Source of the DNA: Hymenobacter negativus
GTDB lineage: Bacteria; Bacteroidota; Bacteroidia; Cytophagales; Hymenobacteraceae
Length of the DNA stretch: 64,000 nucleotides
Assembly (NCBI RefSeq): GCF_017571495.1
Contig: NZ_JAGETZ010000014.1
Location: 1 to 64,000 of the forward strand
Reading direction: 5' to 3'
The notes beneath the pieces are model-generated. The model ran no database searches and was not told the origin of the DNA. It saw only the letters and a program-made list of their open reading frames with translations. Shown here piece by piece: positions 1 to 8,417 of the stretch (positions within the stretch are counted from its first letter, which is position 1; every line of letters begins with the position of its first letter). The position numbers were made by a program, and so were the translations under genes.

Positions 1-1031
1 GTGGCGCTTACGTTGGTGCCGTTCACGGCCGTGCCATAGGTGCCCACGCCGATGCTGGGGATGGCCGTGGCCGTGGCGCACTCATCGTTCGCCGGCGGCG
101 GTGTTAAGGTGGTGAAAGTCGTAGCAGCGGCCGCCGAAGTTGTGCCACCTGAGCAGTTGCCGATAACCGATACCGAATAAGTCGTGCTAGGGGTGAGGCC
201 CGTCAGGGCGACCGGTGAGGCCGTGGGAGCGGGGGTAACGGTGGTGGCCGTGCCACCAGTGGGCGTGTAGGTCACCGTGTAGCTGGTGTTGCTTGCCCCA
301 GCCGTGAAGCTTAGGCTGGTCGTGGTCGTGGTGATGCTGCCAGCCGTCAGAGCCGTCGGGGCCGCGCAGGCCAGCGGAGTCAACCCAGTAAGTCGAATAT
401 TAGGACGGGAATTCGCCGTGGTGCCATTACCAGTAGGAGCAGAGGTATCAGTTTCCCAGTATTGAGCGCTGTTAGCGCCTCCGATAGTATTGTGCCGGAA
501 GGTTTTCGCCGTTGAGCCCTCGGTGCCAGAGCCACCGCCATTAGCTTCCACGATGACTTCCAGGTTGCTGGTTCCTGCGTAGGCAAACGGGGTCGCCAGG
601 GTTACTGTTACCCAGGAGTTGGCCGCGAAAGAAGCAGCAGGAATCGTGGCGTTATAAACCAACGTGGCCCCGGTTTCTTCGGCGGCTACTGTGGTACCAG
701 TCGCCGTGAAGGCCGAGTTACTGGTCGTCTTCAGGTAGATTTTTGCAGGTGTGGCGGCTGCCGATGAGGCTGCATTTAGATAAAAGCCAATGGCTGTGAT
801 GGTGCCACTGCCGTTAACCTCGCCGGCAGAATATATTATCGCACTGCGCTCAAACCCGTAGTAGTTGCCATAGGGTTTGCGCGAAGAAGTGGTATTTGGG
901 TTGGTGGCCGGAATGGTTATTTGTGCCTGTGCCTCCAAACTGCCGAAGCTCAGTGCCAGGAGCGGAAGCAGCAAGCGTCTGCCATCGGTTCGTAGCCGTT
1001 GATATCCGCCAGTAAGTAATGTTCTTAGCAT
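1..1031 (-). CDS. T9SS-type secreted protein with fibronectin III repeat (3' end outside window)
   Basis: An open minus-strand frame runs from an ATG at 1031 to the window edge (about 343 residues, C-terminus missing). The N-terminus has basic residues, the hydrophobic run LLLPLLALSFG and a likely signal-peptidase site near SLEAQAQ. A beta-rich domain follows, with YNATIPAASFAANSWVTVTL typical of sugar-binding or adhesin-like secreted proteins. Then comes a fibronectin type III-like module (SYTVTYTPTGG, LTGLTPSTTYSVSV) and a PPPANDECATAT segment common in Bacteroidota T9SS cargo. The same module occurs in the gene at 2474-4897, so the two are paralogues. The sorting domain would lie outside the window, so the secretion route is inferred. 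Its function is unknown; adhesion or polymer binding is possible. Confidence 0.75.
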   Translation of the reverse strand, partial: MLRTLLTGGYQRLRTDGRRLLLPLLALSFGSLEAQAQITIPATNPNTTSSRKPYGNYYGFERSAIIYSAGEVNGSGTITAIGFYLNAASSAAATPAKIYLKTTSNSAFTATGTTVAAEETGATLVYNATIPAASFAANSWVTVTLATPFAYAGTSNLEVIVEANGGGSGTEGSTAKTFRHNTIGGANSAQYWETDTSAPTGNGTTANSRPNIRLTGLTPLACAAPTALTAGSITTTTTSLSFTAGASNTSYTVTYTPTGGTATTVTPAPTASPVALTGLTPSTTYSVSVIGNCSGGTTSAAAATTFTTLTPPPANDECATATAIPSIGVGTYGTAVNGTNVSA

Positions 1032-1368
1032 GGGAAGTTTTAGGTTAGGGAGTGAAAAAATAGGGAAATGGACTAAAAAACTAGTGCCAGAAAACTCCTG
1101 ATATAGGAATCAAGCAGGCCTTAGGAATATTCTAGTTGAGAAATAATCAATAGAAAAACAAGCTGTTTAAATATTTCGGTGGTCAAAAGCCCATAATTCA
1201 GTGAATAATTATATGCCCCGTGGCTTCCCGGTCTTCTTATGTGTCGGCAGCACTTGCGCAGAACGGCTACTTCCTTCCATGTTTCCTCTGCTTTAACACC
1301 TTAGTCTGCCGGCGGCGCTTTTGCCTTTTGAGCTACCTTGCGGCCTGTCTTTTTTGCCAGCCATCCTT
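1032..1368. other. Intergenic region between divergent genes, no gene seen
   Basis: This 337-nt AT-rich stretch separates the minus-strand secreted-protein gene from moxR. It should hold both promoters. I found no exact TAnnTTTG box, no hairpin and no credible reading frame; the frame that opens at 1220 simply runs into moxR in another phase. Confidence 0.5.
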
Positions 1369-2367
1369 ATGTTGCCTACTTCCGAATCTCCTGCTTCGCC
1401 TTCCACGCCCATCGATTACCATCCGCTCATCCGCCAGGTATTTACTGAGATGGGCAAGGTGGTGGTGGGCCAGCAGCCGCTGCTCAACCGCCTGCTCATC
1501 GGGCTGTTCACGGGCGGCCACATTCTGCTTGAGGGCGTGCCCGGCCTAGCCAAAACCCTCACCATCTCCACGCTGGCCAAAGTGTTGCACCTGCATTTTC
1601 AGCGCGTACAGTTCACCCCCGACCTGCTGCCCTCCGACCTGGTGGGCACCATGATTTACAACCAGAACCAGTCCATCTTCGAGGTGAAGAAGGGGCCGAT
1701 TTTCGCCAACCTCGTGCTGGCCGACGAAATCAACCGCTCGCCCGCCAAGGTGCAGAGTGCCCTGCTCGAAGCCATGCAGGAAAAGCAGGTGACCATCGGC
1801 GATACTACTTATCCGCTCGACCTGCCCTTCTTGGTGCTGGCCACCCAAAACCCCGTGGAGCAGGAGGGAACCTACCCGCTGCCCGAAGCCCAGGTCGACC
1901 GCTTCATGCTGAAGGTGCACGTCGACTACCTCAAGAAGGCCGACGAGCTGGAGGTGATGCGCCGCATGGCCAACCTCAGCTTCGTGGAAGATGTGCAGCC
2001 CATCCTGACCAAAGCCGACATCTTCGGCATCCGGCAGCAAATCAACCAGGTGCAGATTTCCGATACGCTGGAGAAGTACCTCATCGAGTTGGTATTTGCC
2101 ACCCGGCGCCCGGCCGACTACGACCTGCCCGAATTTGCTTCGGCCGTGCAGTTTGGGGCCAGCCCGCGGGCCAGCATTGCCCTGCACCGCGCCTCGAAGG
2201 CCGTGGCCTACCTCGAAGGCCGCGACTACGTGCTGCCCGAAGACATCAAGGAAGTCGCGGCCGATGTGCTCAACCACCGCATCCTGCTCACCTACGAGGC
2301 CGAGGCCGACGGCATCCGTACCCAGGACCTGATTGAGGCCATCCTGCGCAAGGTGCCCATTAGTTGA
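1369..2367 (+). CDS. moxR: MoxR-family AAA+ ATPase
   Basis: A 332-residue MoxR/RavA-type AAA+ ATPase, a cytoplasmic chaperone-like ATPase thought to help mature or activate protein complexes. The Walker A motif GVPGLAKT is at residues 56-63 and the Walker B motif LVLADEINR at 115-123. The ATQNPVEQEGTYPLPEAQVDRF segment (quoted only as a landmark around residues 165-185) is the family's sensor-1 region, and a C-terminal lid domain ends in LIEAILRKVPIS. I chose the ATG at 1369 because residues encoded upstream (MPFELPCGLSF) do not belong to the family. MoxR genes usually sit beside DUF58 and von Willebrand A genes; here it is alone between two minus-strand T9SS genes, so its client is not evident. 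Confidence 0.9.
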   Translation: MLPTSESPASPSTPIDYHPLIRQVFTEMGKVVVGQQPLLNRLLIGLFTGGHILLEGVPGLAKTLTISTLAKVLHLHFQRVQFTPDLLPSDLVGTMIYNQNQSIFEVKKGPIFANLVLADEINRSPAKVQSALLEAMQEKQVTIGDTTYPLDLPFLVLATQNPVEQEGTYPLPEAQVDRFMLKVHVDYLKKADELEVMRRMANLSFVEDVQPILTKADIFGIRQQINQVQISDTLEKYLIELVFATRRPADYDLPEFASAVQFGASPRASIALHRASKAVAYLEGRDYVLPEDIKEVAADVLNHRILLTYEAEADGIRTQDLIEAILRKVPIS

Positions 2368-2422
2368 GGTAAAAGCGGTTTGGCGCACCTATTTGCTGTT
2401 CTGAGCACAACCAAGCGGGCAT

Positions 2423-2457
2423 AAAAAAAGGGCTGACCATGCGGTCAGCCCTTTTTT
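2423..2457. terminator. Bidirectional intrinsic terminator
   Basis: A perfect 9-bp stem (2430-2438 with 2443-2451, loop ATGC) is flanked by seven A on the left and six T on the right. It can stop both moxR and the converging minus-strand gene. Confidence 0.88.
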
Positions 2458-2473
2458 GTGGAGAGCAGGGGAG

Positions 2474-4897
2474 TTATTCCACCACCACGCGCTTCACCAC
2501 CAAGTCATTGCCCGACTTGAGCTGCAGCGAGTACACGCCAGCGGCCAGGCCGCTCACGTTGAAGTCGGCAGTGCCGCCGGCCACGGGCAGGTTCAGCTGG
2601 CGCGTCTGCACCACTTGGCCCAGGGCGTTGGTGAGCTGGGCCGAAGCCGCGTGCAGAGCAGCCGGCACGGTGAGCTGGAAGCTCTGGTGCGCCGGGTTGG
2701 GGTACAGGCTCATGGTAGCAGCCAGAGCGGCGTTCTGGGTAGCGGTTACTACAGCGATACGCAGGTTGTCGATGCCGATGTCATCATTGCCAAAGTCCGA
2801 CTTTGCTTGGAAGCGGATAACAGTAGTAGCGGAGGTGCTATTGATGATAATCGGCTGGACAGCTGAGAACGTAGTGCTGGTATTTAATTGACGCAACGGC
2901 GTTGCATTAAAGGTTGCACCACCATTCGTACTCAAAAATACTTTCAGTGAGTCATCGCCAGTCGGGTTGATATAGTCAAATGTTAGCGTTTTGTTGCCAG
3001 CACCACTCATGTCTACATACAGGTCAAGTGCGCCTAATGCGTCTTCATCAGAACCAAACGAGTGGAAACGAGCTGAGTGAGCACCGGTGCTAAAACGGGT
3101 AACGTATGGCGGTGTAGGGAAGTTGGCGGTCGGTACTTCGTTGGCCGCGTACTGCCAGCCGGCTGAAGTAAAACCGTCGTCTTCACGACGCCAAGAGTTG
3201 TCACCCGTTACTGGGGTATTACGCCAGTTTACCGTAGGTACGTCATTGGTGCCTAATACGCTGGTCCAAGGGCCCTCAAAACTCTCCGTGTAAGGCAACG
3301 TGGCGTAGGTAGGAGGGGCAGGAGTCGCCAAGCCAACAGCGCAAATCGTGAAAGCGCCCTGCGTATCAGCAGAGCCGTAGCCCGAAACAAACACGTAGTA
3401 TGTTGTATTTGGTGTCAGTGCAGATAGCCGCAATGGACCTGCTGCTGTATTGTTCGCGGTACCTGCAGCGCAACCTACTTGGGTGAAAGGACCCGCGCTG
3501 GTAGCGGCCGAGAATACCCGCACCTGACCGGCCGTCGTGCCTGTTACTTGGATGCTGGCATCGGTGCTCCCAATACCTGTAGCAGCCGTTGTGAATTTAA
3601 ACCACACGTCTTTGGGCGATGCAGCAATGCCGCAGCCAGGGTTAGCATAACCAGAGGGAGTAGTACCGCCGGTAGTTGTAGCACCAGCGTTGGTGCCATT
3701 TGTAGGCGTGCAGGTAGCCGAGAGAGATAGTGTAATGGCGCCGGTGGGGTCATCGTTAGCCGGCGCTGGCACAGTGGTGCCCCCTGTGGTCGTAGCAGAG
3801 CCTGTTAGTAAGGCACCTGTTGTTCCACCAGCGCACACACTTTGCAGCGTAACAGTATACGCAGTCCCAGCGGTGAGGCCGCTGATGGTAATGGGTGAGG
3901 CTGTAGGAGCAGGTGTCAACGTTTGGGTAGTACCACCAGCAGCAGTGTAAGTAACGTTGTAGCTAACATTGCCAGCACCCGGTGTGAAAGCAATTTGTAA
4001 CGAGTTGTTGGTAGCATTGCCAATTGTGGCTGATGTGGGGTCAGCGCAGGTTGCAGGGGCTGCACCTGGTACGAAACGATAGGTCCGGCCTGCGTCGGGC
4101 AGGAAAGTCTGGCGGACATTATGACCATTACCCAAAAGGGGGTCCAAGTAAGGACCAGCTAAAAAAGTAGTGGTCGACCACAGAGCGGATGAGCCCTTCG
4201 TCGCTACTACCGATGAAGCTGGAGCTGAGCCCTTGATGCCTACTGCCGCATATTTGGCATTGGCAGCACCTGTACCAGCCACTGCGGCACCGTACACAAA
4301 CTCAATATTGTTGGTGGTTTCATATAGCTTCACTTGGAAGGACATGTTGGCCAACTGGGTCGTGATAACCGTACTGATAGTCGAAGCAGCGGCCTGTGGC
4401 TTATCGGCTACGTTTTTCCACTGAATGGTGCATACACGGTTAGGAGCCGTACCAGTAGTCACTACGCGGTACTCCGTGCCCCCAGCCGAGCCGGGGCCCA
4501 GGTCTAGGTTGAACGGAGCAATTAGGTTGACATCGGCAGCATTGGTGCCGGAAATGGGACCAGTTTCGGGGGCTTGAGCATAAGCTGGGAAGGCTGCTGC
4601 CACGGACGGCGCTACACTGCCTAGCCGGATTAGGCCGTTGGTATTCAACACAAAGTCGGTGAAAGTAACGCCGTTAAAGCTGAAGTTGAATCCGATTGAT
4701 TGGGCTGCCGAGTTGTCGTCGTCATTGTTGGCCGTGGTGATGGCCGTGCCAGTAGTGCCTAAGTCGGTGTAAGTGGTGGTGGTATTTACCGCGTTACCTG
4801 GCGCGTAGTTGAACTGCGCATGAGCCGCAAATGGCAGCAACGCCACGGGCAGCAGTCGGCCGGCTTTTTTAAGCCGGGATTGTAAGTTTGTTAACAT
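2474..4897 (-). CDS. T9SS-secreted protein with fibronectin III and C-terminal sorting domain
   Basis: An 807-residue exported protein. Residues 1-28 form a signal peptide (basic LQSRLKKAGR, hydrophobic LLPVALLPFAAHA, then Q). Next is a beta domain (about 30-270) with FNFSFNGVTF and NTNGLIRLG, a fibronectin III-like module (about 280-370), an ANDDPTGAITL-type domain (about 380-520), and a domain beginning LPYTESFEGPW that resembles MAM/concanavalin-like modules (about 535-715). The last 80 residues are a type A T9SS sorting domain: MSLYPNPAHQSFQL, then GLAAGVYSLQL and a final VVKRVVVE. It is probably moved through T9SS and released or anchored at the cell surface. Its substrate is unknown. 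The fibronectin module is close to that of the gene at 1-1031. Confidence 0.85.
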   Translation of the reverse strand: MLTNLQSRLKKAGRLLPVALLPFAAHAQFNYAPGNAVNTTTTYTDLGTTGTAITTANNDDDNSAAQSIGFNFSFNGVTFTDFVLNTNGLIRLGSVAPSVAAAFPAYAQAPETGPISGTNAADVNLIAPFNLDLGPGSAGGTEYRVVTTGTAPNRVCTIQWKNVADKPQAAASTISTVITTQLANMSFQVKLYETTNNIEFVYGAAVAGTGAANAKYAAVGIKGSAPASSVVATKGSSALWSTTTFLAGPYLDPLLGNGHNVRQTFLPDAGRTYRFVPGAAPATCADPTSATIGNATNNSLQIAFTPGAGNVSYNVTYTAAGGTTQTLTPAPTASPITISGLTAGTAYTVTLQSVCAGGTTGALLTGSATTTGGTTVPAPANDDPTGAITLSLSATCTPTNGTNAGATTTGGTTPSGYANPGCGIAASPKDVWFKFTTAATGIGSTDASIQVTGTTAGQVRVFSAATSAGPFTQVGCAAGTANNTAAGPLRLSALTPNTTYYVFVSGYGSADTQGAFTICAVGLATPAPPTYATLPYTESFEGPWTSVLGTNDVPTVNWRNTPVTGDNSWRREDDGFTSAGWQYAANEVPTANFPTPPYVTRFSTGAHSARFHSFGSDEDALGALDLYVDMSGAGNKTLTFDYINPTGDDSLKVFLSTNGGATFNATPLRQLNTSTTFSAVQPIIINSTSATTVIRFQAKSDFGNDDIGIDNLRIAVVTATQNAALAATMSLYPNPAHQSFQLTVPAALHAASAQLTNALGQVVQTRQLNLPVAGGTADFNVSGLAAGVYSLQLKSGNDLVVKRVVVE

Positions 4898-5060
4898 GGA
4901 AAAAGAGGAAAAGTGGGGAATAAAACAGTAATGAAAGAGAGATGATAAGTCCGTTGCGCAATGCTGGCTACGCGGCGCTAACTACGCAGGTTAGGAGAAA
5001 TCGGTGGCAAAATACGCTGTTTGCTGCAAATACCGGGGCAACCGGGGTTTGAGCAAGCCA

Positions 5061-6101
5061 TCAAAGTCGCCCAATCGCAGGCGGGGTTGCAGCCGTTAGG
5101 AGGTGATGGGCATTGGCGATAGCGTCACATTCATCAACGGGTATTACCGTTCGGCTCGGCTCTTCGGGCCGGGGCTCCAGGGCGTGAGCGTAGGTTTTAT
5201 CGTAGTAATCGAGCACGAGCTCCACCATCCGCTCGAAGTCGCCGGCCTCGACGGCGGCCAGGGCCTGCTTGGTGGCCAAGCCACCAAGGCGCTTTTGCAG
5301 GCGCTCGATGGCCGCCGCCAGCTCGGTGGGGCTTTCGGCGCCGTATTCGGCGGCCAGCTTGGTCACACGGGCTTCGCGGGGCACCTCCAGCACGTAGCGC
5401 GGGGCGGCCCGAAGCTGCTCAAACAGCGCGGCTGGAATGGTGAGCCGCCCAATCTGCCGGCTTTCATCCTCTACCCAAATAGGAGCATCGGGGGGCAGCT
5501 GGGCCAGGGCAGCGGCCAGGTTGTTCTCGAACTGCTCCTGCGTGGGCTGGGCCGGCTGCCCGATGGCCCCGAAGGCCGAGCCCTTGTGGTGTGCGAGCCC
5601 TTCCAGGTCGAGCACCGGCTGCTGGTGCGGTGCGGCGGCGAGGGCGCGTAGCACATCGGTTTTTCCGCTCCCCGTAAAGCCGCCCAATACCCGCCACGGC
5701 CGGGGCTGGGCAAACGAGGCCAGCACGGCCCGGCGGTAGTCCTTGTACCCGTGGTCGAGCAGGTGCACCTTGAAGCCGGCCAGCTCCAGCAGCCACAGCA
5801 CCGCCCCGCTACGCATGCCGCCGCGCCAGCAGTGCAGGCGCACTTCCTTACCAGGCGCCAGCTTCTGGGCCTGTTTCACCATCGCCGACATCTTCGGCCC
5901 GAAAAATTCCAGCCCCAAGTGTACTGCCTTCTCCTGGCTGACCTGCTTATACGTTGTGCCAATGCGCGCGCGTTCCTCATCTGTGAACAGCGGCAGGTTG
6001 AGAGCACCTGGCACGTGGCCCTGGGCAAACTCCGTCGGTGCCCGCACATCGAGCAACGGGTAGGAGAGGGCTTCAAATTCGGGCAGGGAAAGGCGCGGCA
6101 T
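5061..6101 (-). CDS. mnmH: tRNA 2-selenouridine synthase
   Basis: A 346-residue MnmH/SelU/YbbB homologue, which replaces sulfur of 2-thiouridine by selenium at the wobble uridine of some tRNAs, with selenophosphate as donor. An N-terminal rhodanese domain carries the active-site cysteine in HCWRGGMRSG (C91). It is followed by a P-loop domain with GGFTGSGKT at residues 140-148. The length fits the family. The gene stands alone on the minus strand; selD, which makes selenophosphate, is not in this window, so selenium use by this organism is not shown here. Without selenophosphate the enzyme family can also geranylate 2-thiouridine. It starts at ATG 6101. Confidence 0.92.
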   Translation of the reverse strand: MPRLSLPEFEALSYPLLDVRAPTEFAQGHVPGALNLPLFTDEERARIGTTYKQVSQEKAVHLGLEFFGPKMSAMVKQAQKLAPGKEVRLHCWRGGMRSGAVLWLLELAGFKVHLLDHGYKDYRRAVLASFAQPRPWRVLGGFTGSGKTDVLRALAAAPHQQPVLDLEGLAHHKGSAFGAIGQPAQPTQEQFENNLAAALAQLPPDAPIWVEDESRQIGRLTIPAALFEQLRAAPRYVLEVPREARVTKLAAEYGAESPTELAAAIERLQKRLGGLATKQALAAVEAGDFERMVELVLDYYDKTYAHALEPRPEEPSRTVIPVDECDAIANAHHLLTAATPPAIGRL

Positions 6102-6278
6102 GTTTGTCCGGTACGTGTATCAATAAAAAACAGCCACGATTGTGCCCATGCGATAGGTCTACCCTGCGCATTTGGTGCTTCCGGGGATGCCCTGGTCCGA
6201 CGGCAGAACCAACCGGGAAACGGCCCGTCCGCCAGCCCAAAAAGTGCTCCGAGCATGGCTAAGCATTGCCACCCTCGA

Positions 6279-6992
6279 TTACCGCAGCTGCCGTTTATAG
6301 AGTTGCACGGTGTTTTCCAGGCCCAGGTAAATGGCATCGCACACCAAGGCGTGGCCAATGCTCACTTCGGCCAGTTCGGGCAGCTGCTGGTGCAGCCAAG
6401 CCAGGTTGTCGAGGTCGAGGTCGTGGCCGGCGTTCACGCCCAGGCCCAGCTGTCCAGCGCGGGCGGCCACGGCGCGGTAGGGAGCCACGGCGGCTTCGCG
6501 GTCGGCGAGGTACTGCACGGCGTAGGCTTCGGTGTAAAGCTCAATGCGGTCGGTGCCGGTGCTCACGGCGGCTTCCACCAGGGCCAGGTCGGGGTCGAGG
6601 AAGATGCTCACCCGGCAGCCAATGGATTTGAGGTCGGCCACCACTTCCCGCAAAAACTGCTGGTGGGTAACCACGTCCCAGCCCGCATTGGAGGTAATAG
6701 CGTCGGGCGCATCGGGCACCAGCGTCACCTGCTCGGGGCGCACCTCGCGGCACAGGGCCAGAAAATCGGGCGTGGGGTTGCCCTCCACGTTCAACTCGGT
6801 GGTCACGATGCCCTTCAAATCGCGCACATCCTGGTAGCGGATGTGGCGCTCATCGGGCCGCGGGTGCACCGTGATGCCCTCCGCCCCGAAGCGCTCAATG
6901 TCGCGGGCGGCTTGCAGAATGTCGGGGCGGTTGTGGCCCCGGGCGTTGCGCAGGGTTGCCAGTTTGTTGATATTAACGCTGAGTTTGGTCAT
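6279..6992 (-). CDS. pdxJ: Pyridoxine 5'-phosphate synthase
   Basis: A 237-residue PdxJ, the last step of DXP-dependent vitamin B6 synthesis: it condenses 3-amino-2-oxopropyl phosphate with 1-deoxyxylulose 5-phosphate to give pyridoxine 5'-phosphate in the cytoplasm. Diagnostic segments are LSVNINKLATLRNARG at the N-terminus (N in the first strand), FGAEGITVHPRPDERHI, TTELNVEGNP, VTLVPDAP, SIFLDPD and the late GVNAGHDLDLDNL. All belong to the TIM-barrel fold. The neighbour mnmH lies 177 nt downstream on the same strand, and yqeY is divergent. Product PNP/PLP would feed the cysteine desulfurase found at 30 kb, as well as other PLP enzymes. Confidence 0.95.
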   Translation of the reverse strand: MTKLSVNINKLATLRNARGHNRPDILQAARDIERFGAEGITVHPRPDERHIRYQDVRDLKGIVTTELNVEGNPTPDFLALCREVRPEQVTLVPDAPDAITSNAGWDVVTHQQFLREVVADLKSIGCRVSIFLDPDLALVEAAVSTGTDRIELYTEAYAVQYLADREAAVAPYRAVAARAGQLGLGVNAGHDLDLDNLAWLHQQLPELAEVSIGHALVCDAIYLGLENTVQLYKRQLR

Positions 6993-7096
6993 GGTTAGTT
7001 AAGGGTAGGAGGGGATGGGAGGCGTTTGTCAGGCAGGAGAGTAAAGGGGGTGGGATGACAAACAGCACAAATGCCATAAGGTCCCTGGCTATGCCG

Positions 7097-7125
7097 ACCT
7101 TCGGCTCTTTTCGCTCAGGATGACA
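7097..7125. repeat. Degenerate half of a palindromic intergenic repeat
   Basis: The sequence ending GCTCAGGATGACA resembles one arm of the palindromic element seen at 8282-8383. The matching left arm is not recognisable here, although GGGATGACA recurs at 7052-7060 in the same orientation. It lies between pdxJ and yqeY. Confidence 0.35.
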
Positions 7126-7208
7126 GGCGGAGCCGTAGCTTCGGGGCGAAATTACGCCTTCCCCCATACCCTCCTACCCCTTACCCTTATACCCTACAAA
7201 CTCCTCCC

Positions 7209-7670
7209 ATGCTCAAAACCGACATCGACGCCGCCATCAAGCAAGCCATGCTCGCCAAAGACAAGGTGCGTCTCACCGCCCTGCGCAGCATCAAATCACA
7301 AATCATGTTGGCCGAAACCGCCGACGGTGCCCACGGTGCTGCCCTCACCCCCGAGGCCGAGCTCAAGCTTCTCAACAAAGCCGCCAAGCAGCGCCGCGAC
7401 GCCGCCGCCATCTATAAGGAACAGTTCCGCTCTGACCTGGAAGAAACGGAGTTGGCCGAGCTGGCCATCATCGAAGAGTTCCTGCCCGCCCAGCTCTCCG
7501 AGGCCGACCTGGTCGAAAAGCTGGTGCACATCATCCAGCGCGTAGGCGCCACCGGCCCCTCCGACCTGGGCAAGGTGATGGGCGTAGCTGCCCGCGAGCT
7601 GTCTGGCCAAGCCGACGGCAAGCGTATTTCCGACGTGCTTAGCCACCTGCTGAACAATACCAATCTGTAG
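7209..7670 (+). CDS. yqeY: GatB/YqeY domain protein
   Basis: A 153-residue stand-alone YqeY protein. The family is related to the C-terminal tRNA-binding tail domain of the amidotransferase subunit GatB, but the role of the stand-alone form is not established. The sequence shows the usual LKTDIDAAIKQAMLAKDKVRLTALR start (helical), KAAKQRRDAAAIY in the middle, the ELAELAIIEEFLPAQLSEADL stretch and the glycine-rich VGATGPSDLGKVMG turn. The ATG at 7209 fits the family start. It begins a run of plus-strand genes with cvpA and pabA, an order I recall from other Cytophagales genomes. Confidence 0.9.
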   Translation: MLKTDIDAAIKQAMLAKDKVRLTALRSIKSQIMLAETADGAHGAALTPEAELKLLNKAAKQRRDAAAIYKEQFRSDLEETELAELAIIEEFLPAQLSEADLVEKLVHIIQRVGATGPSDLGKVMGVAARELSGQADGKRISDVLSHLLNNTNL

Positions 7671-7677
7671 GTCAGTC

Positions 7678-7720
7678 AACGGTGAGCAGTTATCACGTCT
7701 CTCTATAACTGCTCACTGTT
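7678..7720. repeat. Inverted repeat between yqeY and cvpA
   Basis: Arms 7678-7693 and 7705-7720 pair over 16 bp with one mismatch (core GTGAGCAGTTAT / ATAACTGCTCAC) around an 11-nt loop. There is no T-run, so it is more like an intergenic repeat or RNA-processing hairpin than a terminator. Confidence 0.6.
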
Positions 7721-7743
7721 AACTGCGGACTGATAACAAGACC

Positions 7744-8274
7744 ATGACTGCCCTCGACATCCTGCTTCTCCTTCCGCTGTGCATTGGGGCCGTGAAGGGC
7801 TACCGGCGCGGACTGGTACTGGAGGTGGTGTCGCTGCTGGCTTTTGTGCTGGCCGCAATAGGTGGGCTGAGCCTGCTCTCGGCCGCTGTGCCGCTGGTGC
7901 GGCAATATGTGGGCGATGCCTTTGGCATGCTGCCGCTGCTTTCCTTCGCGCTGGTGTTCGTGGGCATCATGTGGGGTGTGCACCTGCTCGGCGGGCTGCT
8001 CAAAACGGCCGTGCACCTCACGCCCCTTGGCGTGCTCGACAACCTGCTGGGTGGGGCCGCCGGCGTACTGAAATGGATTCTCGGCCTCAGCTTACTGCTG
8101 CACGGCACCGGCTTGGCGGGCCTGCACCTGCTTTCGCCCAAGCTGGTGGCCGGCTCGCAGGTGCTGCCCATCGTGCAGCAAGCCACCCCACTAGCCCTGC
8201 AAATCACCGGCTACGTGCTACCCTTCGCCCAGGATTTGCTGGTACGCATGCGTACAGCTTTTTTGAAAGGTTGA
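7744..8274 (+). CDS. cvpA: CvpA family membrane protein
   Basis: A 176-residue inner-membrane protein of the CvpA (colicin V production) family. The N-terminus MTALDILLLLPLCIGAVKGYRRGLVLEVV is characteristic (hydrophobic helix, then G-x-x-R-G). Three more hydrophobic segments follow, near residues 28-50, 60-85 and 100-125, with PLGVLDNLLGGAAGVLKWIL being the conserved family segment. The molecular role is unclear; homologues affect envelope stability, biofilm formation and colicin V export. It lies 73 nt after yqeY and 143 nt before pabA, and the spacer before pabA carries a repeat element. Confidence 0.85.
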   Translation: MTALDILLLLPLCIGAVKGYRRGLVLEVVSLLAFVLAAIGGLSLLSAAVPLVRQYVGDAFGMLPLLSFALVFVGIMWGVHLLGGLLKTAVHLTPLGVLDNLLGGAAGVLKWILGLSLLLHGTGLAGLHLLSPKLVAGSQVLPIVQQATPLALQITGYVLPFAQDLLVRMRTAFLKG

Positions 8275-8281
8275 GTCCGTC

Positions 8282-8383
8282 TGTCATCCTGAGCACCGCA
8301 AAAGACCATATTACCAAAGAATGGTTGACAGTAATTCAGTCGGCGCAATCGTGGTAAGGTGCTTTGCGGTATTCAGGATGACA
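8282..8383. repeat. Palindromic intergenic repeat (CATCCTGA / TCAGGATG type)
   Basis: Outer arms TGTCATCCTGA (8282-8292) and TCAGGATGACA (8373-8383) are exact complements. Inner arms around ACCGCAAAAGACC and GGTGCTTTGCGGT also pair with mismatches. The centre contains AGTAATTCA and GCAATCGT, similar to the centres of elements at 47378 and 51323. It sits between cvpA and pabA. Confidence 0.6.
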
Positions 8384-8417
8384 AACGGCCTCGATTTCTC
8401 ATTCCTCTATCCATAAA

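Noticed and set aside
1220..1549. Plus-strand frame overlapping the moxR start
   Set aside because: It overlaps moxR in another phase; cysteine- and serine-rich, no signal of a real protein.
5436..5739. Plus-strand frames inside mnmH
   Set aside because: Shadows of the enzyme gene on the other strand without start signals.
5751..6998. A 415-codon plus-strand frame across mnmH and pdxJ
   Set aside because: It is antisense to two well-supported enzymes, has no family-like motifs, and is rich in H, Q and G as expected for the shadow of GC-rich coding DNA.
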